DNA of 64,000 nt, from the NCBI RefSeq assembly GCF_019924045.1, contig NZ_JAHXBN010000001.1:434001-498000 (forward strand), in the 5' to 3' direction. Under the pieces are notes generated by a model. The model did not search any database. It saw only the letters and a program-made list of their open reading frames with translations, and was not told where the DNA came from. A program made the translations under genes and the position numbers. This DNA is from Dyadobacter fermentans. Lineage in GTDB: Bacteria; Bacteroidota; Bacteroidia; Cytophagales; Spirosomataceae. Shown piece by piece: positions 44,895-54,248 of this stretch. How positions within the stretch are numbered: position 1 is the first letter of the stretch; the number at the start of each line of letters is the position of its first letter.

Positions 44895-44947
44895 GGATGT
44901 GCTATAAACTGGTTCGTTAAAATCAGTTTTGGCACATCCTTTTTTTA
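44895..44947 (+). terminator. terminator downstream of the NTF2-like gene
   Basis: GGATGTGC (44895-44902) pairs with GCACATCC (44932-44939), with an inner AAACTG/CAGTTT stem, followed by a long T-run. Confidence 0.82.
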
Positions 44948-45000
44948 TTTAAAGTCAACTGTGCGATTGTACAGAACCAAACTTTAAATACTTATTAGCC

Positions 45001-45399
45001 ATGAAAATCTCCATTGTTTCCATCCTGACCAGCGCCTTTGCGCTCACCTTGTCTTTCACATCTTTTGCGGCTGACAAAAAGAAAAACAAAGAAGAAAAAG
45101 AGACCGCCGGTGTGGTCGCTTTCGACGCAGCATTGTACAAAATCGGTGATACCAATAAGGTACGGTTGTCGGTCGACAAAAATGCCAATGAAAGACTGCG
45201 TGTGGTTCTGAAAGACAAAGCAGGTAAGATTTATTACTCGGAAGTGTTCAACGAACGTGACACCAAATATCGCCGCGTGTTTAACCTCGACGAAATGACC
45301 GATGGAACTTACTATTTTGAGCTGTCCCACAAGAAGGACAAAAAAGTAAAGGAAGTGAATATTGAAAGCACCAGCTCCAAAATGATCTCGCTGCAATGA
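45001..45399 (+). CDS. small exported beta-sandwich-like protein, unknown
   Basis: A 132-residue protein with a signal peptide ending near SFAA. A Lys/Glu-rich stretch follows, then a beta-rich domain (RLRVVLKDKAGKIYYSEVFN; TDGTYYFELSHKKDKKVKEV). The pattern resembles a T9SS type A sorting domain without any passenger. It could also be a small periplasmic protein of similar fold. It ends before a strong terminator. Confidence 0.6.
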   Translation: MKISIVSILTSAFALTLSFTSFAADKKKNKEEKETAGVVAFDAALYKIGDTNKVRLSVDKNANERLRVVLKDKAGKIYYSEVFNERDTKYRRVFNLDEMTDGTYYFELSHKKDKKVKEVNIESTSSKMISLQ

Positions 45400-45412
45400 G
45401 CACCGAACCCAT

Positions 45413-45446
45413 AAAAAATCCCGGTCTCGCCAGACCGGGATTTTTT
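45413..45446. terminator. bidirectional terminator
   Basis: AAAAAATCCCGGTCT and AGACCGGGATTTTTT form a perfect 15-bp stem with the loop CGCC. Confidence 0.92.
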
Positions 45447-45449
45447 ATG

Positions 45450-45782
45450 TTAATGCAATTCCTTTTCGGGGTCCCAGAAGCATTGCTCCCAGTTGACGAT
45501 GCGGTTGTTTTCGACCTTTACGCCCTCACTTTCGAGCCGTTCCTGCATGGTAGTAGGTGTCTCGAACAGCTGGCTGGCGCTGAGTTCCCCGGTTTTGTTC
45601 ACGACGCGGTGTGCCGGTATGCCTTGCTCTTGATAACTGCTGCCCATTGCCCAGCCGACCATTCTTGCACCTCGTTTGTTGCCAAGATAGGCGGCAATGG
45701 CCCCATAGGAAGTCGCACGGCCTGCGGGGATTTGCCTTACCACGTCATAAACGTCATTGAAAAAGTCATTTCCCTTTTTCAT
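45450..45782 (-). CDS. alkyltransferase-like protein (ATL), no active cysteine
   Basis: A 110-residue protein with the C-terminal domain of O6-methylguanine methyltransferase. [17 protein letters not shown] and the DNA-binding GARMVGWAM (Arg40) are present, but the active-site PCHRV is PAHRV, with Ala57 in place of the alkyl-accepting cysteine. ATL proteins flag O6-alkylguanine damage for nucleotide excision repair instead of repairing it. The ATG at 45782 overlaps the DUF3109 gene by 17 bp, so the two are coupled. It is the last gene of the galE-headed operon. Confidence 0.9.
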   Translation of the reverse strand: MKKGNDFFNDVYDVVRQIPAGRATSYGAIAAYLGNKRGARMVGWAMGSSYQEQGIPAHRVVNKTGELSASQLFETPTTMQERLESEGVKVENNRIVNWEQCFWDPEKELH

Positions 45783-46365
45783 GCTCGTTTGCGCGGGCTT
45801 GTTGTCTCTCGTCGATTTCTTCGGAAAGCTGGCGATACCAATCCTCTCCGTATGCACGGATCAGCGGGTCTTTGAGGAATTTGTAAACCGGGACTTTTAA
45901 TTGCTGGCCCAGGCTGCAAGCAGGGCTGCATATTTCCCACCGGTCGTAATTAAGCGCGTGGTACTGCTCGTATTTCGTAACCCTGATCGGGTACAAATGG
46001 CAGGAAAGCGGTTTTTTATAGCTGATCTTGCCATCGTTGTATGCTTCTTCGATGCCGCATTTGAGAATGCCTTTCTGGTCGTAGATCGCGTAGGCGCATT
46101 CGCGGCCGTTGATGATCGGTGTTACATAGTCCCCGTCCCAGTCCTTGGTCCAGGTACCTTCGGCGGCGATAACCTTTTTGCCGGCTTCGGTCAGGTAGGG
46201 TTCTACTTCGGGATAAATCTCATCGAGAATCGCGAGCTCATCCTCATCCAACGGGGCACCAGAGTCCCCTTCCACACAACATGCACCCTTGCATTTGTCC
46301 AGGTTACAGACAAATTCCTGGTCTTCGATGTCGTCGCTAATGCACGTATTTTCAATGAGAATCAT
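45766..46365 (-). CDS. DUF3109 family Cys-rich protein
   Basis: A 199-residue protein. Cysteines lie in [44 protein letters not shown] and CSPACSLG, the DUF3109 pattern related to YkgJ-type proteins thought to bind zinc or an iron-sulfur cluster. It is predicted cytoplasmic. It follows the LysM gene by 12 bp and overlaps the ATL gene. Function unknown. Confidence 0.85.
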   Translation of the reverse strand: MILIENTCISDDIEDQEFVCNLDKCKGACCVEGDSGAPLDEDELAILDEIYPEVEPYLTEAGKKVIAAEGTWTKDWDGDYVTPIINGRECAYAIYDQKGILKCGIEEAYNDGKISYKKPLSCHLYPIRVTKYEQYHALNYDRWEICSPACSLGQQLKVPVYKFLKDPLIRAYGEDWYRQLSEEIDERQQARANEHEKGK

Positions 46366-46377
46366 AATCGGAACAGC

Positions 46378-48891
46378 TTATTGCTGAGGTATTTTAAGTT
46401 TTTGTCCCACCATAACACTGTTTCCGGACATATTGTTTAATTTCTTGATATCATCCACACTGGTATGGTAAGTTTGGGCAATGCGGAAAAGGGTTTCACC
46501 TGGTGCGACGGTATGTGTCTGGGAACCTGAGGGCTGGCTTGCAGCCTCCGATTCGCCACCTTCACCTTTTTTTACACGTAGTTTCTGACCTGATTTCAGG
46601 CGGTCAGAATCACTCAGGTTATTCAAGTCGAGTAGCTCCTTAATGGAGATACCGTAAGCTTTTGAAATGCTGTAATAGGTTTGTCCGCTCTGAACTGTAT
46701 GGAATTCACTGCCCGGCGTGGCAGCAAGCCTGGTTTCTTCCTTGATCTCCTCCGGTGTTTTGAAAGTCGAAGCGGGAGCAGGGCGTTCCACTGCAACTTT
46801 GGCCGGCGCGGCTTCTTCACCCGATTTCGACACCAGTAGACGCTGGCCTGATACCAGGCGGCTTTGCGCAGAGCGGTTGTTGATTGTCAGCAATTCGCGC
46901 AACGATAGGTTGTATTTGCTTGCAATGCCGAAATACGTATCACCTGGCTGCACGGTATGATAGGCTGGTGCTGTTGAGGCAATAGCTGTGTTTTTTTCTT
47001 CGCTGTTGCTCCAACGTGCAGGTTCAGCTTCTTTCTTCGCCGGGGCTTCGTTTTCTCCTTCTGCTGCGCGTTCTGCACGCATACGGGTGTATACGGAGCC
47101 GGATGATGCCGTCGTACGCGTAGTGTTCGGCGTTACAACTTTACCAGGCGCATTGGATTTGCCCGCCGGTTTTTCGTCTTCTGCCGATTTGAAAGTGCTA
47201 TTGGTATCGTCCTGGGTGATGATCACCACGCGATCGTTGGTGTTGGCAGCCGTAGGCGCGGATGTTGCTGCACCTGACGTTTTGCCGGATGGCTTATAGA
47301 GCCCGGCAGCAGTTCCCGCTGTTTTACCGGCTGATGTAGCGGTATTAGCAGGGGTTGCGGCTGGCTCAGTTTCCTTAGCTGCACCGTTTTCACTTTTTTC
47401 AACTAAAACCGGGGTGTATTTCTTACGTCCGGAAGCATTACTCGGGATGTTGTTGTTGGACGCTGCCGGTGATGTTGTTGCCGAGGCAGGTGTTTTCTGC
47501 GGAACAACCGAGGTGCCGGCCGCCGCGATAATTGAGTCTTTTTTAGCGGGAGCAGTAGGCTGCGGTGGAGCGATAATCTCTATTGGCTGCTTGCGTGGAC
47601 GTTTCTTGTTCAGGAAAAGTACCTGGCCGGTCTGGATAGGGTAGTTGCGGCTGGTAGTACGGTTGAACTTCAAAAGACTCACCAAACGAATGCCATATTG
47701 CTGTGACACGCTCAGCCACGTATCGCCGGGACGTGCCACGTGCGAGGGTGCACTTGCCTTCTTGTGCTTGCGCGAGAGGTAGTATACCTGGCCCGGAACA
47801 AGCGGCATGTCTGCAAGCAGGTCGTTGTAACGCATGAAACGGGGCGTGCGAATGCCTGCGGCTTTGGCCAGTGTTTTAGGCTTGTCGCCAGCGCGGGCTT
47901 CGATACCCGGCAAGCCGTTGATTTCGTAAAGTGTGGGTGAATTAGGCTCTTTCAGCTGAACAGCGGATTTCTTCAACACGGGATAACCGGTGTCTTCATA
48001 AACGGAAGCAACGGCAGTCTGGCGGGGAGGCAATGCAAGCTTTTCGCGAACGGACGCCACCTGATCTACCGGTACCGGCAATGTAATCAGATACTCACGG
48101 TCGTCGGGGATTTTGTCGTCGTTAAGCCATCTGTTATGGCTTTTCAGTTCCGAGGCAGGGACATTCAACGATCTGGCAATTTCATCGAGTGATTGGCCTT
48201 TGCCATAATCCGACTCCATCAAAATGTACGCATTGGGGGATTTATAGCGCTCAATCCCCGATTCTAATGCAATTTTATGTGCAAAAAAGCGGAGCATATA
48301 ACGGTCGGTTTTGCCTGTGAGCGTCACCTCGCGTGCGTATGCCCAGTTTGCAGGAACCACTTTTTTTACACCGCCTGCACCTTGATAATAGGAATACAAA
48401 GTCGTTACCCAGTTGTTGAACTGCTGGTTGTTCTTTTTCAGATACCATGCAGCGGCATGTGTGGAGGAGCTGATATTCTTTCTTTCATCCACATCATTAT
48501 CCACACGGAGGTTCAATTCGCGTGCTGTTTCGGGTTTGAACTGCCAGTAGCCTACCGCATTGGAGCTCGAAACCACATCCGGGCGGAAAGAGCTTTCCTG
48601 AACGGCCAGGTATTTGAAGTCGATAGGAACTTCCTCGTCCATGAGAATACCCTCCACGATAGGGAAGTGCATAATGGCGCGGTCCATTTTTTCCTCCCAA
48701 AACTTTCTGTTCGACATCAGACTTTTGACGTCTTCCTCGATGATATCCTGTGCGCCGCGGTCGAACTTGACGGTGATACCACCGAAGGAGACGCTGGACG
48801 GGATTTCGGGAGCCTGCGCAAAAGCTGCATGGGCGGTTAGCAGCAGGACGATAACAAAAGAGATGATGTTGTTAGTGGAAGTTCTGGCCAT
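46378..48891 (-). CDS. lytic transglycosylase with C-terminal LysM domains (MltD-like)
   Basis: An 837-residue exported protein; the signal peptide ends at AAFAQ. The transglycosylase domain has the catalytic Glu99 (LAVQESSFRPDVVS) and AVGYWQFKPETARELNL. A degenerate LysM-like segment follows, then four clear LysM domains, the last three C-terminal (YHTVQPGDTYFGIASKYNLS, FHTVQSGQTYYSISKAYGIS, THTVAPGETLFRIAQTYHTS). A long Ala/Thr/Pro-rich linker separates the first from the others. It cuts the glycan strand of peptidoglycan. Confidence 0.93.
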   Translation of the reverse strand: MARTSTNNIISFVIVLLLTAHAAFAQAPEIPSSVSFGGITVKFDRGAQDIIEEDVKSLMSNRKFWEEKMDRAIMHFPIVEGILMDEEVPIDFKYLAVQESSFRPDVVSSSNAVGYWQFKPETARELNLRVDNDVDERKNISSSTHAAAWYLKKNNQQFNNWVTTLYSYYQGAGGVKKVVPANWAYAREVTLTGKTDRYMLRFFAHKIALESGIERYKSPNAYILMESDYGKGQSLDEIARSLNVPASELKSHNRWLNDDKIPDDREYLITLPVPVDQVASVREKLALPPRQTAVASVYEDTGYPVLKKSAVQLKEPNSPTLYEINGLPGIEARAGDKPKTLAKAAGIRTPRFMRYNDLLADMPLVPGQVYYLSRKHKKASAPSHVARPGDTWLSVSQQYGIRLVSLLKFNRTTSRNYPIQTGQVLFLNKKRPRKQPIEIIAPPQPTAPAKKDSIIAAAGTSVVPQKTPASATTSPAASNNNIPSNASGRKKYTPVLVEKSENGAAKETEPAATPANTATSAGKTAGTAAGLYKPSGKTSGAATSAPTAANTNDRVVIITQDDTNSTFKSAEDEKPAGKSNAPGKVVTPNTTRTTASSGSVYTRMRAERAAEGENEAPAKKEAEPARWSNSEEKNTAIASTAPAYHTVQPGDTYFGIASKYNLSLRELLTINNRSAQSRLVSGQRLLVSKSGEEAAPAKVAVERPAPASTFKTPEEIKEETRLAATPGSEFHTVQSGQTYYSISKAYGISIKELLDLNNLSDSDRLKSGQKLRVKKGEGGESEAASQPSGSQTHTVAPGETLFRIAQTYHTSVDDIKKLNNMSGNSVMVGQKLKIPQQ

Positions 48892-48924
48892 AAAAAAGGT
48901 AAATGGTCGCCTGACTATTGAGTA

Positions 48925-49566
48925 CTATAATTTCTGAAGAATCATCAATCCGTCGCGGATTGGTAGCAGCAAGTTGGAAACCCGTGGATCTTCGTGTACC
49001 ATCCGGTTGAAATCCAGCAATGCCTGCGTGTCTTTGTCAATCTTTTTCAACTGCTGCACGACTTTGCCGCTCCATAGCACATTGTCGGCTATCAGGAAGC
49101 CCCCTGTGCGGGTTTTGTCGAGACAGAGGTTAAAGTAAGCAGAATAATTGATTTTATCCGCATCGATGAACACGATGTCGAAAGTATCGGTGAGCGTCGG
49201 GATAATATCCAGCGCATTACCGATACGATAGTCGATCTGATCTTTGAAAGGCGTCTGGTCGAAATAGCGCCTGGTGAAACTTTCGAGCTCCTCGTTCACA
49301 TCGATGGTGATGAGCTTGCCGCCGGGATTGAGCCCTTCACAAAGGCAAATGCCCGAGTAGCCCGTATACGTGCCGATTTCCAGGATGCGGTCGGGCCGGA
49401 TCATCCTGGAAATCATCGAAAGGAACCTTCCCTGCAAGTGCCCGGAGAGCATACGTGGGCTGAGAATGTGCGCGTGTGTTTCCCTGTTAAGAGATTTCAG
49501 CAATGCATTCTCATCTTCCGTATGGGCCGCGGAATATTCTTCGATTTCCTCTACCAAAAACTTCAT
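48925..49566 (-). CDS. SAM-dependent O-methyltransferase (family 3)
   Basis: A 213-residue protein of the catechol/caffeoyl-CoA O-methyltransferase type. The SAM motif is ILEIGTYTGYSGICLCEGL, with DIVFIDADKINYSAYF and GFLIADNVLWSGKVV giving the metal-binding residues. The acceptor is unknown; family members act on phenols or on rRNA-modification substrates. It lies between rfbA and the LysM gene with gaps of about 35 bp. Confidence 0.9.
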   Translation of the reverse strand: MKFLVEEIEEYSAAHTEDENALLKSLNRETHAHILSPRMLSGHLQGRFLSMISRMIRPDRILEIGTYTGYSGICLCEGLNPGGKLITIDVNEELESFTRRYFDQTPFKDQIDYRIGNALDIIPTLTDTFDIVFIDADKINYSAYFNLCLDKTRTGGFLIADNVLWSGKVVQQLKKIDKDTQALLDFNRMVHEDPRVSNLLLPIRDGLMILQKL

Positions 49567-49604
49567 TCGAATATAATATGTGCTAATCCCGGTGCCGCCG
49601 CCTG

Positions 49605-50471
49605 TCAGGCATGGGCTACAATGCGTTCCAGATAAGTGCCGTAGCCGCTCTTTAAAAGAGGCCGGGCGATTTCACGCAATTGTTCTGCATTAATAAAGCC
49701 CATACGGTACGCGATCTCCTCAATGCAGCCTACTTTTAAGCCCTGGCGCTCTTCGATTACCTGAACGAACTGCCCGGCTTGCATAAGCGATTGGAATGTA
49801 CCCGTGTCGAGCCATGCCGTGCCGCGGTTGAGGACACCTACTTTCAATTTACCGCGTTCGAGGTAAACCCGGTTTACATCCGTGATTTCGAGCTCGCCGC
49901 GTGGGGAAGGAGGGATTGTTTTGGCGATTTCCACAACATCGTTGTCATAGAAGTACAAGCCGGGAACCGCATAGTTGGATTTTGGTTCAACGGGCTTCTC
50001 TTCAATAGAAATCACATGATTGTCTTTATCAAACTCTACAACGCCGTAACGCTCCGGATCGTGTACCTGGTAGGCAAAGATCACGCCGCCGTCTGGGTCG
50101 TTGTTGGATTGGAGCAGGCTGGAAAGGCCCGATCCGTAGAAAATATTGTCGCCGAGGATCAACGCAACTTTGTCGTCGCCGATGAATTCTTCACCAATGA
50201 TGAATGCCTGCGCGAGACCATCGGGGCTCGGTTGCACGGCATAGCTGAACTGGCAACCCAGGCGGCTACCGTCGCCGAGGAGCTTCTCGAAATGCGGCAG
50301 GTCGTGCGGGGTCGAAATGATCAGGATTTCGCGAATGCCCGCCAGCATCAGGATCGATAGCGGGTAATATATCATCGGCTTGTCGTAAACCGGCATGAGC
50401 TGCTTGCTTACCGCCAATGTAAGCGGGTGTAATCTCGTACCGGAACCGCCGGCCAGAATAATGCCTTTCAT
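49605..50471 (-). CDS. rfbA: glucose-1-phosphate thymidylyltransferase
   Basis: A 288-residue protein of normal length. It makes dTDP-glucose from dTTP and glucose 1-phosphate, the first step to dTDP-rhamnose and other dTDP-sugars. [31 protein letters not shown] and [13 protein letters not shown] are family motifs. It is followed by the methyltransferase and preceded by rfbB with a 36-bp gap. rfbC and rfbD are not in the window. Confidence 0.96.
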   Translation of the reverse strand: MKGIILAGGSGTRLHPLTLAVSKQLMPVYDKPMIYYPLSILMLAGIREILIISTPHDLPHFEKLLGDGSRLGCQFSYAVQPSPDGLAQAFIIGEEFIGDDKVALILGDNIFYGSGLSSLLQSNNDPDGGVIFAYQVHDPERYGVVEFDKDNHVISIEEKPVEPKSNYAVPGLYFYDNDVVEIAKTIPPSPRGELEITDVNRVYLERGKLKVGVLNRGTAWLDTGTFQSLMQAGQFVQVIEERQGLKVGCIEEIAYRMGFINAEQLREIARPLLKSGYGTYLERIVAHA

Positions 50472-50507
50472 AAACAGAGTTTCAATTGAGTAAAGAAATG
50501 GCCCGGA

Positions 50508-51563
50508 TTAACGATCCTGGTACATTTCGTCATAATATTTCTGGTAGTTGCCGGAGGTAACGTTGTTCAACCAGTCCTGATTCGAAAGATACCAGTCAAC
50601 GGTTCTTTCCAGGCCTTCCGCAAACTGCAATGAAGGTTTCCAGCCCAGTTCTTCCGACAATTTGGTGGCGTCGATCGCGTAGCGCAGGTCGTGTCCCGCG
50701 CGGTCGGTCACGTAGGTGATCAGTTGCTCGCTTTCTCCTTCGCCACGGCCGAGCTTGCGGTCCATAATGCTGCAAAGCAGGTGCACGAGGTCGATGTTTT
50801 TCCACTCGTTGTGGCCGCCGATATTATAGGTATCGCCATTGGCTCCCTTATGGAAAATCACATCGATCGCGATCGCGTGGTCTTCCACGAACAACCAGTC
50901 ACGGATATTTTCTCCTTTGCCGTAAACTGGAAGTGGTTTCTGCTGGATGATATTGTGGATCATCAGCGGGATCAGCTTCTCGGGGAAATGGTTCGGACCG
51001 TAGTTATTCGAGCAGTTTGAAATAACCACCGGAAGCTTGTAAGTATTGTGGTAAGCCCTTACGAAGTGATCGGAAGATGCCTTGGAAGCTGAATAGGGCG
51101 AACGTGGGTCATAACTGGTCGTTTCCACGAAGAATGTGCCCGGATCGTGCAGTTCACCGTACACTTCGTCGGTCGAAACGTGGTAAAAGCGACGGTCGCT
51201 GAAATCGTCTTTCCATGCTTTTTTAGCCGCATTCAGCAGATTTACCGTACCTACCACATTGGTCATTACAAACGACATCGGATCGCTGATCGAACGGTCG
51301 ACGTGGCTTTCCGCTGCGAGGTGTACCACGCCGTGGAAGTCATTGTCTGTGAAAAGCTTGTCGATAAATGCCGCGTCAACGATATCGCCTTTTACAAATG
51401 TGTAGTTCGGAGCGTTTTCCACGTCACGCAGGTTTTCGAGGTTACCTGCATAGGTGAGCGCGTCGAGGTTATATATATGATATTCCGGGTGAAAGTTGAC
51501 AAACCGGCGAACCACATGTGAGCCGATAAAACCCGCTCCTCCCGTAATCAAGATTTTTTTCAT
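50508..51563 (-). CDS. rfbB: dTDP-glucose 4,6-dehydratase
   Basis: A 351-residue short-chain dehydrogenase-fold protein that turns dTDP-glucose into dTDP-4-keto-6-deoxyglucose. The NAD motif is ITGGAGFIGSHVVRRF, followed by VHLAAESHVDRSI, STDEVYGEL and SPYSASKASSDHFV (catalytic Tyr and Lys). It begins 3 bp after galE and so is in the same operon. Confidence 0.96.
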   Translation of the reverse strand: MKKILITGGAGFIGSHVVRRFVNFHPEYHIYNLDALTYAGNLENLRDVENAPNYTFVKGDIVDAAFIDKLFTDNDFHGVVHLAAESHVDRSISDPMSFVMTNVVGTVNLLNAAKKAWKDDFSDRRFYHVSTDEVYGELHDPGTFFVETTSYDPRSPYSASKASSDHFVRAYHNTYKLPVVISNCSNNYGPNHFPEKLIPLMIHNIIQQKPLPVYGKGENIRDWLFVEDHAIAIDVIFHKGANGDTYNIGGHNEWKNIDLVHLLCSIMDRKLGRGEGESEQLITYVTDRAGHDLRYAIDATKLSEELGWKPSLQFAEGLERTVDWYLSNQDWLNNVTSGNYQKYYDEMYQDR

Positions 51564-51566
51564 TTT

Positions 51567-52580
51567 TCAGCTTTTGAGTTTTAGTTGCCAGTTCCATGCA
51601 TCGCGCAATGCGTCTGCCATGGTTTTCTCGGCACGCCATTTCATTACATTATTCACTTTGTCGGACTGCGCATAAATTTTCTCGACGTCCCCCTCGCGGC
51701 GTGGCCCGATGGTGTAGTTGAGTTTCACGCCGTTTACTTCCTCAAAAGTATTAATCAATTGCAAAACGGTATAACCTTCGCCCGTTCCTACATTAAATAC
51801 ATCGTAATAGTTAGTATCCGTCTGCGATTCGAGCAGGTCGAGCGCTTTCACGTGCGCCTTCGCGAGGTCTACCACATGGATGAAATCGCGGATACAGGTA
51901 CCGTCCGGCGTATCGTAGTCGTTGCCGAACACGGTCAGCGATTTGCGTAGGCCAGCGGCGGTCTGGGTGATGAATGGCACCAGGTTACTCGGCACGCCAT
52001 TGGGCAGCTCTCCGATGAGCGACGTTTCGTGCGCACCGATCGGGTTGAAGTACCGCAGTGAAATCGCCTTCAGGCCCGGGCGGGAATGCACGTGGTCGCG
52101 GATAATGTCCTCTGCGATCGCCTTGGTGTTGCCGTACGGCGAGTTGGCCGGAAGGCGCGGCGTGCTTTCGGTTACCGGTAGCTTTTCGGGCTGGCCGTAC
52201 ACGGTACACGACGAGGAGAAAACAAATTTATCTACATGGAATTCCTTCGCCGCGCGAAGCAGCACCAGAAGGGAAATGAGGTTGTTTTCGTAGTAGTTCA
52301 AAGGTTTTTCAACCGACTCACCCACAGCCTTGTACGCTGCAAAATGAATCACGCCGTCGAACTTTTCTTTTTCAAAGAGAGCCCTTACCTTGTCGGCATC
52401 ATTGCAGTCGATTTCGTAGAACGGAAACTCTTTGCCGGTGATCTTTTTGATTCCTTCTAAAACGTTGAGATTGGAGTTGTACAGGTTGTCGATAATGACC
52501 GGTTCGAACCCTGCATTGTGCAACTCTACAACGGTATGGGAACCGATAAAACCGGCCCCTCCGGTAACGAGAATTTTCAT
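51567..52580 (-). CDS. galE: UDP-glucose 4-epimerase
   Basis: A 337-residue protein interconverting UDP-glucose and UDP-galactose. VTGGAGFIGSHTVVEL, FAAYKAVGESVEKPLNYY and SPYGNTKAIAEDI (YxxxK) are typical. It heads the minus-strand run galE-rfbB-rfbA-methyltransferase-LysM-DUF3109-ATL, all with short gaps or overlaps. A TACTTTTG -7 box at 52659-52666 lies about 80 bp upstream; no good -33 TTG was found. Confidence 0.95.
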   Translation of the reverse strand: MKILVTGGAGFIGSHTVVELHNAGFEPVIIDNLYNSNLNVLEGIKKITGKEFPFYEIDCNDADKVRALFEKEKFDGVIHFAAYKAVGESVEKPLNYYENNLISLLVLLRAAKEFHVDKFVFSSSCTVYGQPEKLPVTESTPRLPANSPYGNTKAIAEDIIRDHVHSRPGLKAISLRYFNPIGAHETSLIGELPNGVPSNLVPFITQTAAGLRKSLTVFGNDYDTPDGTCIRDFIHVVDLAKAHVKALDLLESQTDTNYYDVFNVGTGEGYTVLQLINTFEEVNGVKLNYTIGPRREGDVEKIYAQSDKVNNVMKWRAEKTMADALRDAWNWQLKLKS

Positions 52581-52737
52581 GCGTTATGCGCGTTTTTTTT
52601 AAGAATATGGTGGTATAGATGGTGTTCAAAACGGTTTCTAACCCGCTTTTTTTCCGGGCAAAAGTAGAAAATTTGACGTCCATTAAAAAAAAATGTTTTT
52701 ATTTATCCGTTGGTTGTAAAACGCAGATTTGAGGAAA

Positions 52738-53586
52738 ATGAACCAGAAAGAAATCAAGGCACTGATATCCTTGCTTGATGATGAAGATCATGAAGTGAGT
52801 CAGCATGTTGAAGGGAAGATATTATCGTTGGGAGGGACAGTGATACCTTTTCTGGAGACCGAATGGGAGGAGAGTTTCAACCCGATCGTGCAGCGTAAAA
52901 TCGAGGAATTGATCCACGAATTGCAGCTCAGCATTATGATCGAACGGTTACAAGCGTGGAAAAACGGCGGCGGGCTCGACCTGCTGGAAGGCATGTGGAT
53001 CATCGCCACTTACCATTATCCCGATTTATCCATCGAAAAGTTGAGAACCACCATCGAACAGCTTTATTACGACATCTGGATACAGTTTCAGGAGGAAATG
53101 AATGCGGTAGACCAGGTAAAGCGGATCAACAGCATCTTCTTTGGCGTGATGAACTTCGCGGCCAATACCAAGAACTTCCATTCCCCCACTAATTCGATGA
53201 TCAGCTCGGTGCTGGAAAGCCGGCGGGGAAATCCGATCACCTTGTGTGTGATCTATTTGTTGATTGCGAGAAAGCTCGGCATGCCGGTATATGGCGTCAA
53301 TTTGCCTAACCTGTTTGTATTGACCTACAAAAGCGATAAAACCCAGTTCTATATCAATGTATTCAACCGCGGGATTATCTTCTCCAAAACGGACATTGAT
53401 CACTACATCGCACAGTTGAATATCAAATCCAAAGACATATTCTACCAGCCCTGTACCAATCTCGAAATCGTGCAGCGCGTATTGCGTAACCTGATTTTGT
53501 CTTACGAGAAAACCAGCGAGCAGGACAAGATCCGGGAAATCGAGAAAATTCTGAAATCGACGCTCGACGAGCTGCCTGAGGCCTGA
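52738..53586 (+). CDS. SirB1/transglutaminase-like fold protein
   Basis: A 282-residue cytoplasmic protein. The SirB1 motif ESRRGNPITLCVIYLLIARK is clear, with a usable cysteine at about 170. The following motif, usually GHF, is here VNLPNLFVLTY, and the usual Asp is replaced in YINVFNRG, so the catalytic His and Asp appear absent. The frame opens with TTG at 52729, but the ATG at 52738 is preferred. It ends 2 bp before the convergent phosphopantetheinyl transferase gene. Confidence 0.78.
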   Translation: MNQKEIKALISLLDDEDHEVSQHVEGKILSLGGTVIPFLETEWEESFNPIVQRKIEELIHELQLSIMIERLQAWKNGGGLDLLEGMWIIATYHYPDLSIEKLRTTIEQLYYDIWIQFQEEMNAVDQVKRINSIFFGVMNFAANTKNFHSPTNSMISSVLESRRGNPITLCVIYLLIARKLGMPVYGVNLPNLFVLTYKSDKTQFYINVFNRGIIFSKTDIDHYIAQLNIKSKDIFYQPCTNLEIVQRVLRNLILSYEKTSEQDKIREIEKILKSTLDELPEA

Positions 53587-53588
53587 AA

Positions 53589-54218
53589 TCAGAGCGCGAT
53601 GGCCAGGCAATGGCCGTCGAACCAGCGGATGTAAATGTTGGAGGGGACGACCAGGTCTTCATCGGTGAGACTGCCCCTGAGGATAATATCTGCGTTTTCG
53701 AACGGGCTGATAAAAATAGAATCCCTGAAACTGATCTTTTTCTTTCCGTAGAGTTTATACAAAGCTTCCTTCGCGCACCAATACATGCAAAGGCGGTCCA
53801 TTTCGTCCTGTGCGTGGTCGTATTCGGGCGGGGAGAGGTATTTTTTGGAAGTACGCTGTAATTTCGGGTCGGTCTTTTCCATGTCTATGCCCACCGCGGC
53901 TGTCGGGTTAATGGCAACAGCTACGAATTCGGCAGTGTGGGTGATGGAAATGTGCGAATCGTTATCGATCAGGAATGCCTTGCCGTGCTCGTCCTTGTGA
54001 ATGCCCACGTAGTTAATGCCAAACTGCTCGGCCAATGTCTTGATCAGCATCCGGCTGGCGAGCCATTCGCGTTTTTTTTGCGGGTGGGATATTCTGTCGA
54101 GCTCTTCCTGGTTAAAGCCGTTACCCAGAGCCGTTTGGAGTTCCGCTTCGGTTTCCGTCAGTTTCCAGAGCAGTAACGTGCTGCTGTCTTCTATCTTTTC
54201 GGAATGAACGAGGGGCAT
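53589..54218 (-). CDS. 4'-phosphopantetheinyl transferase superfamily protein
   Basis: A 209-residue protein. The signature is GIDMEK (Asp112, Glu114) and YWCAKEALYKLYGKK (Trp147, Lys150, Glu151). It attaches phosphopantetheine to acyl or peptidyl carrier proteins. The length fits Sfp-type single-chain enzymes. The frame is open to 54284, but the ATG at 54218 fits the protein and leaves a 30-bp gap before the divergent WD40 gene. A TAGTTTTG -7 box lies at 54236-54243. Confidence 0.9.
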   Translation of the reverse strand: MPLVHSEKIEDSSTLLLWKLTETEAELQTALGNGFNQEELDRISHPQKKREWLASRMLIKTLAEQFGINYVGIHKDEHGKAFLIDNDSHISITHTAEFVAVAINPTAAVGIDMEKTDPKLQRTSKKYLSPPEYDHAQDEMDRLCMYWCAKEALYKLYGKKKISFRDSIFISPFENADIILRGSLTDEDLVVPSNIYIRWFDGHCLAIAL

Positions 54219-54248
54219 GGTAATACTGTTTGCTACAAAACTATCAAG

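Noticed and set aside
44757..44987. 76-codon ORF between the NTF2-like gene and the gene at 45001
   Set aside because: It runs through the terminator hairpin at 44895-44947 and has no family-like features.
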